Assembly (NCBI GenBank): GCA_020718965.1
Contig: DYRE01000057.1
Span: forward strand, 1-10,177
From: Desulfomonile tiedjei
Lineage (GTDB): Bacteria; Desulfobacterota; Desulfomonilia; Desulfomonilales; Desulfomonilaceae
Length of the DNA: 10,177 nucleotides
Direction of reading: 5' to 3'
The notes under the pieces are model-generated. The model worked only from the letters and a program-made list of their open reading frames with translations. It had not been told where the DNA came from and made no database searches. Of this stretch, positions 6,098 to 10,177 are shown in pieces; within the stretch, counting starts at the first letter, position 1; each line of letters opens with the position of its first letter. Position numbers and translations under genes: made by a program.

Positions 6098-8476
6098 GTG
6101 AACAATCCCGCTGATAAACTCGATCTGTCCAACCCGAGCTTTCTCGACTTGATAATTGATTATCGGAGATTTCTCATATCAGTAATTGCCATCATATCCA
6201 TTGTTTTGGGATACTACGCTTTTCAACTCGAGACAGACCCATCGCTAAAGACTGGCGTAGATACAACGTCCAGGGACTATGAAAAATACCAGGAGTTCGT
6301 GGAGGCCTTTGGCAACGAGGAGTTTACCCTGGTTGTTGTAAAAACTCATCTTGGAATTTCTGATTCGAAAACCCTGGACATGATCAACAGCCTAACGAGG
6401 AAACTGGAGACAATTGATGGAGTTTCCGAGGTTATAAGTCTATCAAATCTTCGTGTTTTTCAGGAGCGGAACGGATCATTCGGAAACCTTCCATTATTTG
6501 AGAGTGTTAAAGGTAAGCTTAGTCCAGTTGACACAAGTTTTATTGAGAATTTGCGTCAGTCCCTGCCTATGATGAATCTCCTCATATCTTCTGATCTCAA
6601 GACCTTTGGGGTCGCTATAAGAGTGGAAGAAAAATACAAGTATGATGATTCTGTTTACAACAAAATAGTTCAGTCGGTGGATCAGGATCTTAAGGGAAGC
6701 GACACCGCTCAGGAATACAGGATTGTCGGTCCTCCGTTCATCCGAAAGGCCATAGTTAGATACAGCATTCAGACTGGAGTTGTATTTGGAGCCCTTTGTA
6801 TGCTGATTGGAACGATAGTTTCCATTTACATTTTCAAGAGCTTTAGGGTCACGTTGGTGACTAATTTCATCCTGGGATTGTGTGTGCTGTGGGTACTCGG
6901 TCTGATGGTGGTCATGGGCATACCTTTGAACTCAACCACGGCCCTTGCCTTCGGGTTTGTACCAATAACAACAATTGAGATAGTTATACACATGGTGGTC
7001 CGATATCACCAATTCCATAAGATTACCCAAGACAAAATCAAAGCACTGAAAAAAGCGGTAAGATGGCTTGCCAGGCCCTGTTTCATTTGTGTGGCGACGA
7101 CCTCAGTGGGATTTGGGACTCTGATGATAAGTTCCGTTCCCATGGTTAGAGAATTAGGGTTCATAATGTCCTTCGGAGTCTTGATTGCTTACGGCTTAGC
7201 AATCATCCTGACTCCAGCTTTTTTCTCGGTGATGAAAACCTTGAACCAGTCTGAATCGAGTGACGTGCTTATCGACTGGCTGGAAAACTTTCTTAAGAAT
7301 ATTGAATGGTTTATTTCAAGAAGATCTAGAGCCATTGTTGTTTTTTCTGTTGGGTTAACCGTTTTTCTGCTTGCAGGGGCGCCAAGAATTGAAAGTGACG
7401 CACAGATTTTCAGGATGTTGGATGAATCCACAAAAACCATTCAGGATATTCGGTTTGTTCAGAATAATCTTTCACCAGCGCAAGCACTTGAGCTTTTTCT
7501 AGAATCAGAGCCCGGAACCTTTAAGAAAGCTGAGATTTGGAAAAAGATCAGTGACATGGAGACACGTATAAAAATCCTGCCAGATGTCATGATCACAGAT
7601 TCGTATACCAGTGTCCTGAGTTATTTGAACCAAGTGGCCGCAGGGAAGTCGGACACATCGGGAGATATTTATTCGGATGCCAACCTTATCCCGCAACTTC
7701 TTTTCATGACATCTCTGAGTGAGGGCGGAAAGAAGATTACGGGAAGATATGTTAACGATAATTTCGACAAGGCCCGCATATCAATTATGATCAAGAATGA
7801 TCCAAATCACCCAATTGGCGCCACAATTTCTGAAATTCAAAAGGCTGCCGATGAAATCATGGGGCCAGAGGTGAAAGCCTCGGTAACAGGCGATCTGGTT
7901 CTGGTCTCTTCGCAAACCGAAATGCTGATTCGTGATCAGGTCAAATCAATTTTCATTGCTGCCATACTGATCACGATGCTCATGATGATTCAGTTACGAT
8001 CAGTACTCCTGGGGTTGATTTGCCTAGTTCCAAACATTCCCCCCGTTGCTGCGGTATTCGGACTGATGGGTTGGTTCGGAATATCTCTGGATATGGTGAC
8101 GGTGTTTGCCGCAACGGTGGCGGTTGGTTTGGCCGTAGACAACTCTATTCATTATCTTACGCAGTTAAAAAGGGAAATAACGCTTAATCCCGAATTGTCT
8201 GTAGAAGAAAATGTTTTTCGAACATATCGGTATACGGCCAGGCAGATAGCGTCATGGGCCGTTGTTGTAATCCTGGGTTTCCTGGCGCTTACCGTTTCGC
8301 CATTTCGTCCAGTAGTCTTTTTTGGCCTGCTTGGGTGTTTCGCCATCACATTAGGACTTTTCGGAGATCTGGTTTTTCTGCCTGCGCTGATACTTACATC
8401 GAAGCGAATCCGAAAAACTATAACCAGAATTTGTGAAAGGGAAAGCAAAAGCCACATCTCTCGAGATGTGGCTTAG
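6098..8476 (+). CDS. RND superfamily / MMPL-type exporter, 792 residues
   Basis: An inner-membrane transporter of the RND superfamily, MMPL branch, probably proton-driven; substrate unknown, possibly lipids or hydrophobic compounds as for related MMPL/HpnN-like proteins. Two similar halves are visible. TM1 is at about 24-43, a first extracytoplasmic domain at about 44-222, and a TM2-TM6 bundle at about 226-378. A short cytoplasmic linker leads to TM7 (411-428), a second extracytoplasmic domain (about 430-610) and TM8-TM12 (about 615-768). The second half has the family signature GLAVDNSIHY with D681 in TM10. In the first half the equivalent position is E294 (TTIEIVIH). The start is GTG; AAGGA lies 12 bases upstream. 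No membrane-fusion or outer-membrane channel gene is adjacent, so it works alone or with distant partners. The gene is intact. Its last codons form a strong hairpin that probably ends the convergent transcript. Confidence 0.9.
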   Translation: MNNPADKLDLSNPSFLDLIIDYRRFLISVIAIISIVLGYYAFQLETDPSLKTGVDTTSRDYEKYQEFVEAFGNEEFTLVVVKTHLGISDSKTLDMINSLTRKLETIDGVSEVISLSNLRVFQERNGSFGNLPLFESVKGKLSPVDTSFIENLRQSLPMMNLLISSDLKTFGVAIRVEEKYKYDDSVYNKIVQSVDQDLKGSDTAQEYRIVGPPFIRKAIVRYSIQTGVVFGALCMLIGTIVSIYIFKSFRVTLVTNFILGLCVLWVLGLMVVMGIPLNSTTALAFGFVPITTIEIVIHMVVRYHQFHKITQDKIKALKKAVRWLARPCFICVATTSVGFGTLMISSVPMVRELGFIMSFGVLIAYGLAIILTPAFFSVMKTLNQSESSDVLIDWLENFLKNIEWFISRRSRAIVVFSVGLTVFLLAGAPRIESDAQIFRMLDESTKTIQDIRFVQNNLSPAQALELFLESEPGTFKKAEIWKKISDMETRIKILPDVMITDSYTSVLSYLNQVAAGKSDTSGDIYSDANLIPQLLFMTSLSEGGKKITGRYVNDNFDKARISIMIKNDPNHPIGATISEIQKAADEIMGPEVKASVTGDLVLVSSQTEMLIRDQVKSIFIAAILITMLMMIQLRSVLLGLICLVPNIPPVAAVFGLMGWFGISLDMVTVFAATVAVGLAVDNSIHYLTQLKREITLNPELSVEENVFRTYRYTARQIASWAVVVILGFLALTVSPFRPVVFFGLLGCFAITLGLFGDLVFLPALILTSKRIRKTITRICERESKSHISRDVA
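8441..8474 (-). terminator. Intrinsic terminator of the TonB-like gene, inside the 3' end of the RND gene
   Basis: AAGCCACATCTC (8449-8460) and GAGATGTGGCTT (8463-8474) form a perfect 12-bp stem with a 2-base centre. Read on the minus strand the stem is followed by TTTTGCTTT, a U-rich tail, which makes it a good Rho-independent terminator for transcripts arriving from 9222-8584, about 110 bases after that gene's stop. On the plus strand no T-run follows, so the hairpin should act mainly leftward or only protect the exporter mRNA 3' end. It encodes the last residues of the exporter, up to the TAG. Confidence 0.65.
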
Positions 8477-8583
8477 GAAATTGTAGATTATTGCGCCAGA
8501 CGATTCATGAACATACTTGCCGCAGTGTTAATTATCGCGGGTAAAATGTAACAGTAGTCTTTTAGGCGCTAAAGCTCTCCCTG

Positions 8584-9222
8584 CTACTTTTCTTTTTCAC
8601 TTCCCCATTTGAACTTCATTGAATGAGGTGGTTCTATGACCGGTCCCGAGATTTGCTTGAGGTTCTCCAATTCAGGGCTGGAAACATCTTTTCTCAAAGC
8701 GGTTCCAGCAGGAATCCCCCAGATATATTTCTTTTGGGGAGCAATCTGATTCGATTCAGATGAAGTCTGATGATTGCTCCGATGTTCAACTCTAAGTACG
8801 GGAACGGTGGGTAGGTCAGCAATGATGAAATTGGCTTTTACCAAGACTTTCCCGGCGGGAATTTGCGCAGGAAAGGCAGCGAATGGGGCGGCTGATCTTA
8901 TTGCGTTGATGAGAGATCTATCCATTTCCGAATTTCCTGACCCACGAAGTAGTCTTACGTTTGCCAGAGACCCGTCTCGAGCTATTTCATACATCACTGC
9001 CACCTTTCCTTTTAACGCGTCTGCAGTGACCAGATTCAAGGGAGTCGTCCAAACACTTTGAATCCTGTCCCTCGTGGATAGAGCATACTTGTTCAGTGTT
9101 GGGTTGCTGGTTGTTTTATCTATGATTACTGTATCCACCAGTTGGGATGGTTGCTCGAAAGCCAGTGCGACACTCCCCAAACTGAGAATCATAATAGATA
9201 TAAGAAAAACAAGACTCTTCAT
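8584..9222 (-). CDS. Exported protein with TonB C-terminal-like domain, 212 residues
   Basis: Residues 1-21 are a signal sequence or signal anchor (MKSLVFLISIMILSLGSVALA, possible cleavage after ALA). Residues about 43-134 resemble the TonB/TolA C-terminal domain: a helix (ALSTRDRIQSVWTTP), then strands with the family's GKVAVMYEIARDGSLANVRLLRGSG, the helix MDRSLINAIRSAAPF, and a last strand VLVKANFII. Such domains in the periplasm contact outer-membrane partners. A polar C-terminal tail of about 75 residues, rich in Ser, Gln and Pro, follows and has no recognised fold. There is no long proline-rich linker between membrane and domain, so this is not a classical TonB, and no ExbB/ExbD genes are adjacent. 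The ATG has a good ribosome site (GAGAGGG, about 6 bases upstream). It converges with the exporter and is probably a single-gene unit. Domain class is likely, role unknown. Confidence 0.82.
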   Translation of the reverse strand: MKSLVFLISIMILSLGSVALAFEQPSQLVDTVIIDKTTSNPTLNKYALSTRDRIQSVWTTPLNLVTADALKGKVAVMYEIARDGSLANVRLLRGSGNSEMDRSLINAIRSAAPFAAFPAQIPAGKVLVKANFIIADLPTVPVLRVEHRSNHQTSSESNQIAPQKKYIWGIPAGTALRKDVSSPELENLKQISGPVIEPPHSMKFKWGSEKEK

Positions 9223-9256
9223 GATTCGCCCTCTCTGAAAAATTTATCGTGATCTG

Positions 9257-9270
9257 TGGCGTGAACGCCA
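9257..9270 (-). repeat. Small hairpin in the 5' leader of the TonB-like gene
   Basis: TGGCG-TGAA-CGCCA is a perfect 5-bp GC-rich stem with a 4-base loop, extendable with a small bulge (TCTG/CAGA outside). It lies about 35 bases upstream of the ATG and 20 bases upstream of the ribosome site, so it does not cover the site. It could be an mRNA-stabilising hairpin or an operator; it may also be chance. Confidence 0.35.
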
Positions 9271-9302
9271 GAACTGTTTAGCGATAATAGTTGTAAAATA
9301 GC

Positions 9303-9361
9303 AATTCTAATAATGAGTTGATTAGAATAATACATCTAATAATTGATAATCTGGTATCAAT
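9303..9361. promoter_or_regulatory. Cluster of inverted and direct repeats, candidate operator
   Basis: Two inverted repeats lie side by side: ATTCTAAT/ATTAGAAT (9304-9311 and 9321-9328, 9-bp spacer) and ATTGATA/TATCAAT (9342-9348 and 9355-9361, 6-bp spacer). TCTAATAAT also occurs twice as a direct repeat (9306-9314 and 9335-9343). They sit 80-140 bp upstream of the TonB-like start, where a transcription factor would be expected to bind. AT-rich DNA makes chance repeats easier, so this is a moderate call. Confidence 0.4.
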
Positions 9362-9462
9362 ACATTGAAATAAGGTCAAGATAAAAATGGTATGATCTGA
9401 ATATTATTTCTTGAGTGGACTATTGAGGTAGGCCATGTAGGTGGACGGATAGGAAAAGTTGG

Positions 9463-9531
9463 GGCATGACAATGACCCTCAACCAGGATTTTACGGCCTC
9501 GATTCACTCGGAATAGGGCCACAGTCATGCC
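9463..9531 (-). repeat. Nested inverted repeat downstream of the Fe-S gene
   Basis: GGCATGAC (9463-9470) and GTCATGCC (9524-9531) are perfect 8-bp arms around 53 bases. Inside them GGCC occurs at 9495-9498 and again at 9517-9520, able to form an inner stem. Read on the minus strand the structure begins about 40 bases after the Fe-S stop and is followed by CCAACTTTT. It may be the 3' end structure of that mRNA or a small structured RNA. The arms are certain; the function is not. Confidence 0.35.
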
Positions 9532-9569
9532 AGTGTTTGCAGATGCTTCTGATTAGACCCGAATCTGTA

Positions 9570-10177
9570 TCAGGCCGCTAGCTTTTCTCTACGCAGAATC
9601 TCGCCTCGATTACTTATAACGACTTTCTCCATGGGGATCTGCTTGCCTGCTAATTTCATCCCCATATTAACTATTTCCGGTAAACCGGAGCAGCAAGGAA
9701 CCTCCATAACCGCTACGGTAATGCTCTTGATTGATGAAGCCGTGAAGATCTCTCCAAACTTTCTAACGAATTCCCTGGTATCGTCAAATTTTGGGCAACC
9801 AATCAAAAGAACCCTTCCCTTGAGCAGTTCACGATGCAGTTCAGGGAAGGCGAAACCCGTACAATCCGCAGCTACAAGCAAGTCAGCGTCTCTCAAGAAT
9901 GGGGCTGTTGGTGGCACTAGTCTCAATTGGACCGGCCAGTGTGAAAGACTGGATTGAGTTGTTTCGTGAGAGGCTGGTATATTGGCTTCATCACAGCAAC
10001 CTGACGGCGCAAATGTTTGAATTTGAGAAGAAGGGCACCCACAGGCCATTATGTTTGGCTGTCTCACCTCCTCTTGTGTTGAAGCTTTCAATCTTTTCTC
10101 TACTGCGTCTTCGTCGAAGTCTTCCGCCTCCCTTTGGATTATCTTTAGGGCTCCTGTTGGGCATTCGCCAATGCAGG
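9570..10177 (-). CDS. 4Fe-4S ferredoxin-domain protein, cysteine-rich, 5' end cut by window edge
   Basis: The frame is open to the right edge, giving 201 visible residues; a possible TTG at 10091 is internal, not the start. The visible part begins with the end of a 4Fe-4S ferredoxin motif, CIGECPTGA (Cys 1 and 5), followed by an acidic helix (EAEDFDEDAVEKRL). Next comes a loop with CGC (45, 47) and CC (60-61). The rest is an alpha/beta region with WPVQLRLVPPTAPFL, ADLLVAADCTGFAF (Cys105), VLLIGCPKFDD (Cys127) and MEVPCCSGL (Cys161-162). This order matches a family of 4Fe-4S proteins in anaerobes, usually annotated only as iron-sulfur or ferredoxin proteins, which I recognise from its repeated WPVQL..PPTAPF and GCPKxDD signatures. 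It is probably cytoplasmic and redox-active; partner and reaction are unknown. The start and first cluster ligands lie outside the window. The gap to the TonB-like gene suggests a separate transcription unit. Confidence 0.85.
   Translation of the reverse strand, partial: CIGECPTGALKIIQREAEDFDEDAVEKRLKASTQEEVRQPNIMACGCPSSQIQTFAPSGCCDEANIPASHETTQSSLSHWPVQLRLVPPTAPFLRDADLLVAADCTGFAFPELHRELLKGRVLLIGCPKFDDTREFVRKFGEIFTASSIKSITVAVMEVPCCSGLPEIVNMGMKLAGKQIPMEKVVISNRGEILRREKLAA

Larger units (their letters stand above)
9223..9569. other. AT-rich, repeat-rich intergenic region upstream of the TonB-like gene
   Basis: No convincing gene is present in these 347 bp. The left part (9223-9420) is AT-rich and must carry the promoter of the TonB-like gene, but no good -35/-10 pair stands out. 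It contains a hairpin in the likely 5' leader and a cluster of inverted and direct repeats. The right part (9421-9569) is the 3' flank of the Fe-S gene and contains a nested inverted repeat. Confidence 0.6.

Noticed and set aside
9240..9420. Sigma54-type -24/-12 promoter upstream of the TonB-like gene
   Set aside because: I looked for GG and GC dinucleotides at the required spacing in both orientations and found no acceptable match.
9466..9516. A 16-codon plus-strand frame starting inside the inverted repeat
   Set aside because: Very short, no clear ribosome site at proper spacing, and it has no gene downstream on the same strand to regulate.
1..10177. Mobile element, phage or defence island
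   Set aside because: No transposase, integrase, terminal inverted repeats, tRNA or CRISPR repeats are visible. The helicase-nuclease fits a repair protein better than a phage-defence system.

Overview
The window looks like a piece of chromosome from an anaerobic or metabolically versatile Gram-negative bacterium. The best guess is a Desulfobacterota (former Deltaproteobacteria) or a relative. This is inferred from three things: a TonB-type domain and an RND/MMPL exporter imply an outer membrane; there is a 4Fe-4S protein of a type common in sulfate reducers, syntrophs and Clostridia; and base composition is moderate with mixed ATG/GTG/TTG starts. I see no tRNA, rRNA, CRISPR array, transposase, integrase or phage gene, so the window reads as ordinary chromosome with a few interesting loci.

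Layout, left to right. (1) 1-2105, minus: the N-terminal two thirds or more of a membrane sensor histidine kinase (dCache-type sensor, two PAS domains, HisKA H-box), cut by the left edge. Its upstream region has a TATAAT box and two 13-bp direct repeats. (2) 2364-5342, minus: a 992-residue protein joining an MrfA/YprA-type DEAD/DEAH helicase, with its cysteine-rich C-terminal module, to a YprB/MrfB-like DEDDy exonuclease domain. (3) 5404-5868, minus: a 154-residue protein I do not recognise, just upstream of and codirectional with the helicase-nuclease. (4) 5869-6097: divergent intergenic region with a good sigma70-type promoter for the next gene. (5) 6098-8476, plus: a 792-residue RND/MMPL-family exporter with no adaptor or outer-membrane channel gene beside it. 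(6) 8584-9222, minus: a secreted or membrane-anchored protein with a TonB C-terminal-like domain, converging on the exporter. A strong hairpin inside the last codons of the exporter gene looks like the terminator of this minus-strand transcript. (7) 9223-9569: AT-rich intergenic stretch with several inverted and direct repeats. (8) 9570-10177, minus: C-terminal part of a cysteine-rich 4Fe-4S protein, cut by the right edge.

How the genes may work together: the helicase-nuclease fusion makes a self-contained DNA repair enzyme out of what in Bacillus subtilis is the two-gene mrfA-mrfB excision system. The adjacent unknown protein is a possible partner only by position. The kinase, exporter, TonB-like protein and Fe-S protein appear to be separate transcription units with no obvious shared pathway. 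The items most worth following up are the fusion with its unknown neighbour, the repeat-bearing kinase promoter, and the palindrome-rich region upstream of the TonB-like gene.
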